From: an uncultured Ruminococcus sp.
GTDB taxonomy: Bacteria > Bacillota > Clostridia > Oscillospirales > Ruminococcaceae
Direction: 5' to 3'
DNA: 64,000 bases
NCBI GenBank assembly: GCA_902776945.1
Contig: CACYSH010000001.1
Coordinates: 22,882 to 86,881 of the forward strand
The position numbers were made by a program, and so were the translations under genes. Positions 26,902-35,362 of the stretch are shown piece by piece (position 1 is the stretch's first letter; each line of letters begins with the position of its first letter). Below the pieces are notes generated by a model that worked only from the letters and a program-made list of their open reading frames with translations, was not told the DNA's origin and did not search any database.

Positions 26902-27918
26902 ATGGGAATGTTTGACAAGCTGATCGCCAATCTTAAGGCGAGCAAGAAAACTATTGTTTTTACAGAGGGTACCGACGCTCGTATTCTTTCGGCGGCTGAC
27001 AGGCTGCTTAAAGAGGAGCTTATGGACGTTGTTCTCTGCGGCAAGGACGACGAGGTAAAGGCTGCGGCTGCTGCCGGCAATTTCGACATCAGCGGTGCTA
27101 CTGTCGTTGACCCCGAGACCTACCCCGAGTTCGATTCTCTCGTAGCTCAGATGGTAGAGCTTCGCAAGGGCAAGATGACCGAAGACGAATGCCGTGCGGC
27201 TCTCAAGAAGTCCAACTACTTCGGCACCATGCTCGTTAAGGCGGGCAAGGCTGACGCTCTGCTGGGCGGCGCTACATACTCCACCGCCGACACCGTTCGT
27301 CCCGCTCTCCAGATCATCAAGACCAAGAAAGGCTCGAACCTTGTAAGCTCTTCGTTCATTCTGTTCCGCGAGAAGGACGGCGTTGAGGAAAAGATCGCTA
27401 TGGGCGACTGCGCTATCAATCTCGGCTACACCGACAGGCTCGACAAGGACGGCAACGTGGTTCTTTCGGCAGCCCGTCAGCTTGCTGAGGTAGCTGTTGA
27501 GACTGCCCGCACCGCTGATTTCTTCGGCATCGACCCGAAGGTAGCCGTTCTTTCGTTCTCGACCTACGGCTCGGGCAAGGGCGGCACGGTACAGCTCAGT
27601 CATGACGCTGTTATTGAGGCTCGTCAGCTTGCTCCCGATCTCGTTATCGACGGCGAGTTCCAGTTCGACGCGGCGGTATCGGCAGAGGTTGCCAAGACCA
27701 AGTGCCCCGACAGCAAGGTAGCGGGTCAGGCGAACACCTTCATCTTCCCGCTTATCGAAGCAGGCAACATCGGCTACAAGATCGCGCAGAGACTGGGCGG
27801 CTATGAGGCTTACGGCCCGATCCTCCAGGGTCTGAACGCGCCTATCAACGACCTTTCCCGCGGCTGCAACGCCGACGAGGTTTACAAAATGGCGATAATC
27901 ACCGCAGGCATGGCTTAA
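26902..27918 (+). CDS. pta: Phosphate acetyltransferase
   Basis: 338 residues, the normal length of short bacterial Pta. It converts acetyl-CoA and phosphate to acetyl phosphate, the first step of acetate formation with ATP gain. Family signatures: KTIVFTEGTDARIL, NYFGTMLVKAGKADALLGGATYSTADTVRPALQIIKT, SFSTYGSGKGG and the C-terminal GPILQGLNAPINDLSRG. GGAGG lies 11 bases before the ATG. No acetate kinase gene is adjacent; it must be elsewhere. Monocistronic, with own promoter and terminator. Confidence 0.96.
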   Translation: MGMFDKLIANLKASKKTIVFTEGTDARILSAADRLLKEELMDVVLCGKDDEVKAAAAAGNFDISGATVVDPETYPEFDSLVAQMVELRKGKMTEDECRAALKKSNYFGTMLVKAGKADALLGGATYSTADTVRPALQIIKTKKGSNLVSSSFILFREKDGVEEKIAMGDCAINLGYTDRLDKDGNVVLSAARQLAEVAVETARTADFFGIDPKVAVLSFSTYGSGKGGTVQLSHDAVIEARQLAPDLVIDGEFQFDAAVSAEVAKTKCPDSKVAGQANTFIFPLIEAGNIGYKIAQRLGGYEAYGPILQGLNAPINDLSRGCNADEVYKMAIITAGMA

Positions 27919-27920
27919 TG

Positions 27921-28043
27921 AAGTGAACAGTTAAGAGTGAATAGTGAATAGTTAAGGAGTCCGCTTCGCGGACGTATTTAATAATTTGAATATGCGCCGC
28001 AGGCGCTCCTTAACTATTCACTATTAACTATTCACTTTTAACT
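27921..28043. repeat. Family C inverted-repeat element
   Basis: Left end AGTGAATAGTGAATAGTTAAGG and right end CCTTAACTATTCACTATT are inverted repeats (shown in part). Two small hairpins lie inside (GTCCGCTTCGCGGAC, GCGCCGCAGGCGC). Four more copies occur at 40014, 41658, 42797 and 59580. Confidence 0.82.
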
Positions 28044-28046
28044 GAT

Positions 28047-28088
28047 AAAACAGACCCGGCAGACAATCAAGCCGCTGGGTCTGTTTTT
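28047..28088 (+). terminator. Terminator of pta
   Basis: Stem AAACAGACCC / GGGTCTGTTT, with an additional GGC/GCC pair inside, followed by TTTCT. The family C element sits between the stop codon and this terminator. Confidence 0.85.
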
Positions 28089-28138
28089 CTATTTTTTGGA
28101 GGAAGGTATTTATCTTATCCGTTTTGTTGTCTGCTTTC

Positions 28139-28321
28139 TTATCGGTTATAGAAGTATTCGCTGGTGAAGGATTCGTATTCGGCTTCAAAATCGCCGGCGG
28201 GTTCGTCGATCATCGCGCTGATAAAGTCGTCAATGTCGGTGCAGCTGACCGCTTTGCGCCTGTCTTTGCCGAAGTGTCTGAGGTTCCTTAAAAATTCCGC
28301 AAATTTGTTGATTTTTTTCAT
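28139..28321 (-). CDS. Small hypothetical protein
   Basis: 60 residues, basic first half (FAEFLRNLRHFGKDRRK) and acidic second half (IDDFISAMIDEPAGDFEAEYE). AAGGAGACGATC is well spaced before the ATG at 28321. Not recognised; no cysteines pairs, no membrane segment. It could be a small regulator or a short peptide of unknown role. Confidence 0.6.
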   Translation of the reverse strand: MKKINKFAEFLRNLRHFGKDRRKAVSCTDIDDFISAMIDEPAGDFEAEYESFTSEYFYNR

Positions 28322-28491
28322 TTTGATCGTCTCCTTTTTGTTCTGTACATAGTGTTTGTGTGTTGATGTGTATTATTGGGGGTTTCTATTATATTAGACG
28401 ATTTACAAGCCAAAAAAGTTTACGATATTTTATTAATTCTTTGTAAACGTTATATGAACCGAGACTTTTGATATTTTTGGCATTTATGCCA

Positions 28492-28520
28492 TTGACCTGA
28501 CGGACAAAATATGTTATAAT
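28492..28520 (+). promoter_or_regulatory. Promoter of the DUF3592-like gene
   Basis: TTGACC, 17-base spacer, TATAAT, 63 bases before the GTG start at 28584. Confidence 0.72.
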
Positions 28521-28583
28521 CGGATTGCGGCACAAAAGACAAAATCGCGATAACGCGATAAAAAGAAAAGGAGAATACAGATC

Positions 28584-29096
28584 GTGGAGAGTATTTCGGG
28601 AACGGAAGTGCAGAGGAAAAAGCCTTTATATATGCCCGAAGCGCCGCGAGGGCTTATCACGTTTTTTACGGCGATGTGGTTTATAATCGGGCTGATATTC
28701 TGCGCTTTGGGATTCGGGAAGATCATAGGCTATAACGTGCTGAAAAGCCAATGTACGCAGGCGGTCACGGTGATTCCGCAGAATGCGGAGGAGGGGTTTT
28801 CGCACGGCTGGTCGAATGGCGGGTCTACCCGCGAGGATTATTTCGCGGTGGATTATGTTTATGAGTATGGCGGGAAGGATTACAGCGTTTCGCGCAAATA
28901 TCCGAAATCGGCTTTTGGCGGCGAGACTGCCGATGTGTATATGCAGTCTGTTGGGGCGATGATAGACCCTGATAAGCCTTCGCGGATATTTTTCGGCGAT
29001 AAGTTTTCGGGAATGTCGGCGGTGATTGCGGTAACGGGATTGGGTTTCATTGGCGGCGGAGTGTATATGCGCAAGGTAAACGAGAGACCCGCGTAA
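28584..29096 (+). CDS. DUF3592-like membrane protein
   Basis: 170 residues with one membrane helix near 23-47 and a second near 146-163. Between them is a beta-rich extracytoplasmic part containing YVYEYGGKDYSVS and a VYMQSVGAMIDPDKPSRIFF strand, the usual DUF3592 pattern (Y.Y...G..Y......P...........V.Y.P.NP). GTG start, AAGGAG 11 bases upstream. Function of the family is not known. Confidence 0.7.
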   Translation: MESISGTEVQRKKPLYMPEAPRGLITFFTAMWFIIGLIFCALGFGKIIGYNVLKSQCTQAVTVIPQNAEEGFSHGWSNGGSTREDYFAVDYVYEYGGKDYSVSRKYPKSAFGGETADVYMQSVGAMIDPDKPSRIFFGDKFSGMSAVIAVTGLGFIGGGVYMRKVNERPA

Positions 29097-29125
29097 ATGC
29101 TATTTTTATGCCCAAATAACCGAAA

Positions 29126-29232
29126 CCGCAAAGCGAGGGCAAACTAAAAGTCTTAGGAATGGGGTGGCACGAACAAGTTCGTGCGGGGGATAACCCTTCC
29201 TAAGACTTTTGGTTTTGTCCTCATTTTGCGGT
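29126..29232. repeat. Complete family A element (long imperfect hairpin)
   Basis: Outer arms CCGCAAAGCGAGGGCAAAC.. and ..TTGTCCTCATTTTGCGG and inner arms AAAGTCTTAGGAA / TTCCTAAGACTTT are inverted repeats; the centre is the palindrome GCACGAACAAGTTCGTGC. It ends in TTTTTT, lies between convergent genes and may act as a bidirectional terminator. Confidence 0.82.
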
Positions 29233-29245
29233 TTTTTGATTGCCT

Positions 29246-29689
29246 TCAAATGTAATACATATCCCCGCCGCCCGTGCTTTTTCGGTATTCGCCAATAACA
29301 TCTGCAAGCGTCATGCTCTCGGTAAACTGCCGCATATATCCGTTCAGCTTATTCCACAAACAACTGTTTACCGACGAAAGTATGTCATTCCCCAACGTTT
29401 CCTCAGCTTCGTGCGCATCGGCTAAAATATTGTTATCAAGCGCGTTAAGCACCTCCGAAAGATATATCCTTTCCGCAGGCCGCGAAAGCACATACCCCCC
29501 GCGTGAGCCTTTCATGCCCTTGACAAATCCGCCCTGCCGCAGTCCTATTATGATCTGCTCCAGATACTTCTGCGAAATGTTCTGCCGCTCGGCTATCTCC
29601 GCCGACGACACCGTGCAGCCGTTCTCGGAATTGAGCGCTATGTCAGCAAGCGCAACAAGCCCGTATTCTACCCTTGTAGATACCTTCAT
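29246..29689 (-). CDS. Rrf2-family transcriptional regulator
   Basis: 147 residues. Winged-helix start MKVSTRVEYGLVALADIAL, recognition helix region EIAERQNISQKYLEQIIIGL and the wing GMKGSRGGYVLSRP match Rrf2. The three cysteines that bind the 2Fe-2S cluster in IscR are not present; only one cysteine (NSCLWNKL) lies in that loop, so cluster binding of the IscR kind is doubtful. It is the last gene of the suf operon and two bases from sufU, so it probably senses iron-sulfur status, possibly through another ligand set. ATG at 29689 is preferred, 11 bases after GGAGG. Confidence 0.85.
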   Translation of the reverse strand: MKVSTRVEYGLVALADIALNSENGCTVSSAEIAERQNISQKYLEQIIIGLRQGGFVKGMKGSRGGYVLSRPAERIYLSEVLNALDNNILADAHEAEETLGNDILSSVNSCLWNKLNGYMRQFTESMTLADVIGEYRKSTGGGDMYYI

Positions 29690-29690
29690 C

Positions 29691-30131
29691 TCATTGCGCA
29701 CCTCCCGAAACGGCTTCGTCAAGCAGCCTGCCGAGCGTGTTCCAGCCCAGCTGGGCGCATTTTACCCTCGCGGGCATTTTCGAGATGTTCTGCAAAGCGC
29801 CCGCCTCTTCAAGCTCTTCAAGCTCCTCGTCGGTGATAGCGCTGCCGATCATTCGCCCGAAAAGCTCCTTGAGATGAAGCGCCTCGTCAACCGATTTGCC
29901 GATTATCAGTTCAAGCATGATGTCGGTAGAAGCCTGCGACACCGCACACCCCACGCCCGTAAACGCGCCGTCAGTTATAATGCCGTTCTCGATATTGAGG
30001 TGCAGGGTCAGCTGGTCGCCGCAGGTGGGGTTCAAGCCTGCGCAGGTACAGCTCGCGCAGGGCAGCTCGTGCAGGTGCAGCGGGTGAAGATTGTGGTCAA
30101 GCAGCACCTCGTTGTAGATGTTATCCGTCAT
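29691..30131 (-). CDS. sufU: SufU zinc-dependent sulfurtransferase
   Basis: 146 residues. The SufU/IscU fold with LNPTCGDQLTL (first Cys and Asp), GVGCAVSQASTDIM and MPARVKCAQLGW gives the Cys-Asp-Cys-Cys set that binds zinc. SufU receives persulfide sulfur from SufS and passes it to the SufBCD scaffold. The GKSVDEAL insertion typical of Gram-positive SufU is present. Its start overlaps the end of sufS by 11 bases, so the two are translationally coupled. Confidence 0.93.
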   Translation of the reverse strand: MTDNIYNEVLLDHNLHPLHLHELPCASCTCAGLNPTCGDQLTLHLNIENGIITDGAFTGVGCAVSQASTDIMLELIIGKSVDEALHLKELFGRMIGSAITDEELEELEEAGALQNISKMPARVKCAQLGWNTLGRLLDEAVSGGAQ

Positions 30132-31266
30132 AGCCCATTCTCCTCCTTACCGTTTTCAGCGCGTCGATAAAGCGCCTTATGTCCTGCTCATCGTTGTAAA
30201 ATGCAAGGCTCATTCTCGCCGTTGACTGCACGCCCAAATGCTGATGAAGCGGCTGTTCCGTGAATGTCAGGATCCCGTGATGATCGTCAGCGTCGTCAGC
30301 GCCGAGTATATTAACGTGCGGGATCTTTTTCATCTCGTCGAAGGCAAGCGCCGTCAGCTCGTTTTCGCGCTTTTCGATAAGCTCAAAGCCCAGTTCATTG
30401 ATGTAGTCGATAGCCGCGTGAAGCCCCACCGCGCCGCCGACGTTTACCGTGCCTGCCTCGAACTTGTGCGGCAGCTCGGCGTAGGTCGCGCCCTCGCGGG
30501 TGACGTATTCTATCATCTCGCCGCCCGAAAGGAACGGCGGCATTTTTTCGAGCAGCTCTTCACGACCGTACAGCACGCCTATCCCCATCGGCGCAAGCAT
30601 TTTATGCCCCGAAAATGCAAGGAAATCAACGCCCAGCTCGCGCACATCAACAGGGATATGCGGCACACTCTGCGCTCCGTCGCAGACGATCACCGTGCCG
30701 TTCGCATGGCATATCTCCGCAAATTCTTTAATGGGATTGAGCCGCCCGAACACGTTCGAGATCTGTGCTATGGCGAATAATTTTGTGTGCGGTGTGAGTG
30801 CTTTTTTAAGCGCTTCCGCCGTGTACCCGCCGGATTTGTCGCATTCGAGATAGTTTAATTTCGCGCCCTTTTCCTTAGCAAGTAACTGCCAGGGGAGCAG
30901 GTCGGAATGATGCTCCGAGACCGCCACAAGTATCTCGTCGTCGGCGGAAATGTTAGCCCGCCCCCACGAATACGCCACAAGATTAAGGCTTTCGGAGGCG
31001 TTGCGCGTGAAGATTATCTCCTTGCTGCTTTCCGCGTCGATGAACCCTCTCACGGCTTCGCGGGCGTTTTCGTAAGCGTCGGTAGCCTTCACGCTAAGGT
31101 TGTAAAGCCCGCGCAGGGGATTGGCGTTTTCCTCAAAGTAATATTTTTCGGCGCGTTCGATAACCCGGCGCGGCTTCTGCTGCGTTGCGGAGTTGTCAAG
31201 ATATACCAGGTCTTTGTATACCTCAAAGACGGGAAAATTTGCCTTTGAAAGCAGTTTGTCATTCAT
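30121..31266 (-). CDS. sufS: SufS-like cysteine desulfurase with missing catalytic-cysteine segment
   Basis: 381 residues. A class V PLP enzyme: FEVYKDLVYLDNSATQQKP, RNASESLNLVAYSW, AVSEHHSDLLPW, FAIAQISNVFG, CDGAQSVPH, and the PLP lysine in AFSGHKMLAPMGIG. Near the C-terminus the usual sequence GI.TF....VHPHDV...LD..GI..R.GHHCAQPL is shortened to GILTFTEQPLHQHLG: about 25 residues, including the catalytic Cys of the RxGHHC motif, are missing while the reading frame is kept. The rest continues normally (STARMSLAFYN). Desulfurase activity with SufU is therefore doubtful unless this is an assembly error. ATG 31266 overlaps sufD by eight bases. Confidence 0.9.
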   Translation of the reverse strand: MNDKLLSKANFPVFEVYKDLVYLDNSATQQKPRRVIERAEKYYFEENANPLRGLYNLSVKATDAYENAREAVRGFIDAESSKEIIFTRNASESLNLVAYSWGRANISADDEILVAVSEHHSDLLPWQLLAKEKGAKLNYLECDKSGGYTAEALKKALTPHTKLFAIAQISNVFGRLNPIKEFAEICHANGTVIVCDGAQSVPHIPVDVRELGVDFLAFSGHKMLAPMGIGVLYGREELLEKMPPFLSGGEMIEYVTREGATYAELPHKFEAGTVNVGGAVGLHAAIDYINELGFELIEKRENELTALAFDEMKKIPHVNILGADDADDHHGILTFTEQPLHQHLGVQSTARMSLAFYNDEQDIRRFIDALKTVRRRMGYDG

Positions 31267-32089
31267 CGTCCTCACCTCGCCCTATCCGCGCTTTAATGCG
31301 CCTTACGGTCTCCTCGTCGTCTATTTTGTCAAGTATCTGACGGATCTTGGCATTTGCCGCAAGCTCGTAAATTTTTTCCTCGTCGATACCTCTTGACTGC
31401 ATATAGAATACTTGCTTTTCGTCAAGTCTGCCTATCGATGCGCCGTGACTGCCCTCAACGTCCTCCTCCGCGCATAGGATAAGCGGAACGGTCTTGTTTA
31501 CGGCTTCGTCGCTTAATATCAGAACTTCTTCCTTTTCGCTGCCCTTAGCGCCGACAGCGCCGTTTTTAAAGTCGATAGTACCCTTGAAAATCTTTTCCGC
31601 CGAGCCGTTCAGCACGCCGCGTGCGTTTATCTCCGAGACCGTTTTTCTGCCTGTATGATCCGCCAGAAGATTAATGTCGAGCTTATCGCCCTCGTTCAGA
31701 AGATAGCCTAAATCTGCGGAAAAACGCGCCTTTCTGCCGTTAAGCCCAGCGGTTATGCCGCTTACTGTGCCGCCGCCCAAATACAGCTGCACCAGTTCAA
31801 AGCCTGCGTTTGCGCCGACCTCCGCCGTGACCTGCGAGACCGCTTTTCCCTGCACATCGAACACCTGAACGAGCTTTACGTTCGCACCGTCCGCAGCGCT
31901 GATTTGTACATCTGTAAAGCCTTCGCGGTCGATATATATGACAGCTGTTTTGCTCTCGCCCTCCGCTGCGGTTATCTCATGCGATTCGGTTTCATATTTT
32001 TCTATATCGTCTTCTGCAAAATTCACCCCGAGCCAGCGGAAGGTCGGCACGGGCAGCGTATTAAGTTTTGTATTGCTCATGTTTTTCAC
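31259..32089 (-). CDS. sufD: SufD scaffold subunit
   Basis: 276 residues, shorter than many SufD proteins. The C-terminal part has the SufB/D core: GTIDFKNGAVGAKGSEKEEVLILSDEAV, CAEEDVEGSHGASIGRLDEKQVFYMQSRGI, which contains the histidine of the SHGAS motif in SufD. With SufB and SufC it forms the BC2D scaffold on which Fe-S clusters are built. GTG at 32089 overlaps the sufB stop and follows AAGGGAG at good spacing; ATG at 32080 is an alternative. Confidence 0.9.
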   Translation of the reverse strand: MKNMSNTKLNTLPVPTFRWLGVNFAEDDIEKYETESHEITAAEGESKTAVIYIDREGFTDVQISAADGANVKLVQVFDVQGKAVSQVTAEVGANAGFELVQLYLGGGTVSGITAGLNGRKARFSADLGYLLNEGDKLDINLLADHTGRKTVSEINARGVLNGSAEKIFKGTIDFKNGAVGAKGSEKEEVLILSDEAVNKTVPLILCAEEDVEGSHGASIGRLDEKQVFYMQSRGIDEEKIYELAANAKIRQILDKIDDEETVRRIKARIGRGEDDE

Positions 32090-33495
32090 CCGACGCTCCC
32101 TTTCATTTCCAGCCCGATAAGGTTGTTCATCTCTACCGCGTATTCAAGCGGCAGCTCCTTTGAAACGTTGTCCGCAAAGCCGCGAACTATCATCGCCCGC
32201 GCCTGTTCCTCGCTGAGTCCGCGTGACATAAGATAGAAAACTGTTTCGTCGCTTATCCGCCCGATCTTCGCTTCATGCCCTACATCGCAGTGTTTTGTGC
32301 GAATATCCATGACAGGCACGGTGTCCGAGCGGGAGATTCTGTCAAGCATGAGCGATTCGCAGTTGACCGAGCTTTTGCTGCCGTGAGCGTTTTCCTTAAC
32401 GACTACGGCGCTCCTGAACGTGCTTACCCCGCCCGACTTGCTTATGGACTTTGTGTTCATATACGAAGATGTGTCGGGGGCGTTGTGGACGATCTTAGCG
32501 CCCGTGTCGAGGTTCTGACCCTCGCCCGCGAATGTAATGCCCGTGAACTCTGCGCGGGCGTTCCTGCCGTTTAATATACTCATAGGATAGAGATACGAAA
32601 CGTGCGAGCCAAAGCTGCCCGATACCCATTCTATCGTGCCGCCCTCTTCTACAAGAGCGCGTTTGGTGTTCAGATTGTACATATTTTTCGACCAGTTCTC
32701 GATAGTCGAATATCTGAGCTTCGCGCCCTTGCCGACGTAAAGCTCAACGCACCCCGCATGGAGCGCCGCCTCGTAATATTTCGGAGCCGAACATCCCTCG
32801 ATAAAGTGCAGATAAGCGCCTTCCTCAAGGATTATCAGCGTGTGTTCGAACTGTCCCGCGCCCTTTGCGTTTAGTCTGAAATAGCTTTGCAGCGGTATGT
32901 CAAGGTGAACGTTTTTCGGCACATACACGAACGACCCGCCCGACCATACTGCGCCGTGCAGCGCCGCGAATTTGTGGTCGGTCGGCGGCACGAGCTTCAT
33001 GAAATGCGATTTTATCATGTCGGCGTACTTCGGGTCGTGCATGGCGGATTCAAGGTCGGTGTAGACCACGCCCGACTGCGCGACCTCCTCGCGCACGTTG
33101 TGGTAAACAAGCTCGCTGTCGTACTGTGCGCCCACGCCCGCGAGCGATTCGCGCTCCGCCTGCGGGATACCCAGCTTTTCAAAGGTCTCCTTGATGTCTT
33201 CGGGAACGTCGTTCCAGTCGCTGTTCATGCGGCTTTTCTGCCTGATATAGGTAACTATCTTGTCAACGTCAAGCCCCGCAATGTCGGGCCCCCAGTTCAC
33301 CATTGGCGTGCGGTTGTATATTTCGAGCGATCTCAGGCGAAATTCCCTCATCCAGTCGGGGTCGTTCTTTTCCTCCGAGATAGCCGCGATTATGTCGGGA
33401 GCTATGCCGCTTTCGAGGTATTCGCTCTCGTCCTCCGCGTAGCGGAAATCGTAGCGGGAGCGGTCAATGTCTATAACTTGTGTTTTCTTTTCCAT
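32086..33495 (-). CDS. sufB: SufB scaffold subunit
   Basis: 469 residues, full length. Conserved blocks: FRLRSLEIYNRTPMVNWGPD, GVVYTDLESAM, HGAVWSGGSFVYVPKNVH, YLHFIEGCSAPKY, CVELYVGKGAKLRYSTIENWSKNMYNLNTKRA, and the cysteine-containing CESLMLDRISRSDTVP. These match SufB of the SUF Fe-S assembly complex. Its ATG overlaps the sufC stop by one base (TAATG), giving coupling in the operon sufC-sufB-sufD-sufS-sufU-rrf2. Confidence 0.97.
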   Translation of the reverse strand: MEKKTQVIDIDRSRYDFRYAEDESEYLESGIAPDIIAAISEEKNDPDWMREFRLRSLEIYNRTPMVNWGPDIAGLDVDKIVTYIRQKSRMNSDWNDVPEDIKETFEKLGIPQAERESLAGVGAQYDSELVYHNVREEVAQSGVVYTDLESAMHDPKYADMIKSHFMKLVPPTDHKFAALHGAVWSGGSFVYVPKNVHLDIPLQSYFRLNAKGAGQFEHTLIILEEGAYLHFIEGCSAPKYYEAALHAGCVELYVGKGAKLRYSTIENWSKNMYNLNTKRALVEEGGTIEWVSGSFGSHVSYLYPMSILNGRNARAEFTGITFAGEGQNLDTGAKIVHNAPDTSSYMNTKSISKSGGVSTFRSAVVVKENAHGSKSSVNCESLMLDRISRSDTVPVMDIRTKHCDVGHEAKIGRISDETVFYLMSRGLSEEQARAMIVRGFADNVSKELPLEYAVEMNNLIGLEMKGSVG

Positions 33496-34247
33496 TACTT
33501 TGCTCCCTGCTGTGAAAATCTCTCAAAGCCGTTTTCAATCACGTCATCGACAAGCTCCGCGCCGCCCTCTGCGGCTATCCTGCCCGCCGAAAGTATATGC
33601 GTTTTGTCAACGGTCAGCGCTTCGAGAATCTTGGTGTTGTGGGTGATGACGATAAGCGCTCCGCCCGTGCGCTTTTTATATTCCTCGATGCCCTTTGAAA
33701 CGGTCTTTACCGCGTCAACGTCAAGCCCCGAGTCGGTCTCGTCGAGGATAGCGAGCTTCGGTTCGAGGATAAGCAGCTGCAATATTTCTGCTTTTTTCTT
33801 TTCGCCGCCCGAAAAGCCCACGTTAAGATCGCGGTCGGCGTAGGACTTGTCCATTTCGAGCAGTTCCATAGCGGCGTAGAGTTTTTTCTTGAAATCCCAG
33901 AGCTTTATGCGCTTGCCTGTGACCTGTTCAAGCGCGTTTCTTAAAAATTCCGCAAGCGTTATGCCGGGTATCTCAATAGGGTTCTGAAACGAGAGGAACA
34001 GCCCCAGCCGCGCCCTTTTGTCAGCCGAAAGCTCCGTGATGTCCTCGCCGTTAAAGACGATCTTTCCGCCCGTGACGGTATATTCGGGACTGCCCATGAT
34101 GACCGAGCCGAGCGTTGATTTTCCCGCGCCGTTGTGACCCATAACAACGTGAGTTTCCCCCTCGCCGACGGCAAGCGAAACTCCGTGCAGCAGCTCTGTT
34201 TCCTCAGCGCCTGCCGACAAATTCTCTATTTTAAGTAATTGTGACAT
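33495..34247 (-). CDS. sufC: SufC ATPase
   Basis: 250 residues. ABC-type ATPase: Walker A MGHNGAGKSTLGSVIMG, Q-loop LFLSFQNPIEIPGIT, signature GFSGGEKKKAEILQ, Walker B LAILDETDSGLDVDA and switch His in VITHNTKIL. The E-T-D-S-G-L-D sequence after Walker B is typical for SufC. It drives conformational change of SufBD. ATG at 34247 is chosen because AAAGGAAAG is directly upstream; in-frame codons up to 34307 lack a site. First gene of the operon. Confidence 0.97.
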   Translation of the reverse strand: MSQLLKIENLSAGAEETELLHGVSLAVGEGETHVVMGHNGAGKSTLGSVIMGSPEYTVTGGKIVFNGEDITELSADKRARLGLFLSFQNPIEIPGITLAEFLRNALEQVTGKRIKLWDFKKKLYAAMELLEMDKSYADRDLNVGFSGGEKKKAEILQLLILEPKLAILDETDSGLDVDAVKTVSKGIEEYKKRTGGALIVITHNTKILEALTVDKTHILSAGRIAAEGGAELVDDVIENGFERFSQQGAK

Positions 34248-34295
34248 ACGATCTTTCCTTTCGTTCACATTATTCCTACAATGTTGATATGATTT

Positions 34296-34324
34296 ATTAT
34301 ATCGCATAAAACATACTATGTCAA
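34296..34324 (-). promoter_or_regulatory. Consensus promoter of the suf operon
   Basis: TTGACA, 17-base spacer, TATAAT on the minus strand, about 50 bases upstream of the sufC start. Confidence 0.85.
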
Positions 34325-34798
34325 TAGGTAATGTGTATTTTCGTGATAATCACTAAAGTGAGAGCGTATTATTGGCGAAAGCCTATCATTTTGCTATGGA
34401 TTTCGACCTTATGTCAAGTTAATTGTGCGAATGATAAAATATCATCAAGGTAGGGGAAAAAGCGCAGACAAACAAAAAGGGCGGGGAATCTGCCCCGCCA
34501 TACAATATATGTTATTTATCTGTGAAAAAACTTGTAGGGCGGGGGCTTGCTCCCGCCGCTTTCCAGCAAATCCTGCACCTTCGGTAAGAATCTGCCCGCC
34601 CCGCTCTTTCGCAAAATAAAATCGGCAATTTCTTTGTTTCCGCTCTGTTTTGCTGATTCATTCATTTCTGCGTTTTTGTTAGATTTTCTTAAAATTGCCT
34701 ATTTTAATTTTGAACCTAACACTTTTCTTTTTACCGTTAGCTTGCTGATACCGTCGGCTTTTGTGGGGGAAGACTTTTGGTATGCCCCTGTTTTGCGT
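34325..34798. repeat. Intergenic repeats with a family B element
   Basis: 34618-34631 AAAATCGGCAATTT and 34692-34705 AAATTGCCTATTTT bracket a family B copy, flanked on the left by CGCTCTTTCGCAAAATA; 34530-34560 holds TAGGGCGGGGGCTTGCTCCCGCC. 34765-34796 ends in a family A fragment (GACTTTTGGTATGCC). No gene. Confidence 0.7.
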
Positions 34799-35335
34799 TT
34801 ACTGCAAGATAGTTGCTATCTTCCCGATAATATCCGACATCGCGGCTATATCATCAAGCGTTCTGCCCGTTTCAAGCGAATGATTAGCGCCCGGATATGT
34901 ATACAACGGCACATCATTTTCCCCGCAAAGCCGCTCTATATCGGACGTAGCCGCCCATTGATCGGCAGTCCCGTGAAATGCGGTGCAGCCCTGCGCGGGA
35001 AAATCAAAGGTAAACGTCAGCGGCGTGAGCAGCACCGCGTCGGCGCTTATCTTCCTGCTTTCGCGGTAGGCAAGACAAACTATCGTCCCGAGACTTTTCC
35101 CGATAAACACCACGCGGGAATACGCGGAAAAATCGACCTTTTCAAGCTGCTTTCCGGTAAGCGCAAGAGCGCGGCGCGGAGCCTCCTCCTTGCTGCCAAG
35201 CTCCGAAAATACCAGCTTTTTCGTTTCATAACCCATTGACCCCGCGAGCTTTTCGGCGTAATAAAGAAGCGGCTTGTCGCAATGATAGCCTATCCCGGGA
35301 AACAGCACGCAGAGCTTTTTGGCGTTTTCTGACAT
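34799..35335 (-). CDS. Small alpha/beta hydrolase
   Basis: 178 residues. LCVLFPGIGYHCDKPLLYYAEKLA at the start, nucleophile elbow VFIGKSLGTIVCL (Ser of G-K-S-L-G), and TYPGANHSLETG near the C-terminus supplying His. Asp may be in HGTADQW. This is a minimal alpha/beta hydrolase resembling small esterases; substrate unknown. AGGAGG precedes the ATG. It lies 28 bases downstream of ppk in the same direction and may share its transcript. Confidence 0.78.
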   Translation of the reverse strand: MSENAKKLCVLFPGIGYHCDKPLLYYAEKLAGSMGYETKKLVFSELGSKEEAPRRALALTGKQLEKVDFSAYSRVVFIGKSLGTIVCLAYRESRKISADAVLLTPLTFTFDFPAQGCTAFHGTADQWAATSDIERLCGENDVPLYTYPGANHSLETGRTLDDIAAMSDIIGKIATILQ

Positions 35336-35362
35336 ATATATTTCCTCCTGTTTTTACTGTTT

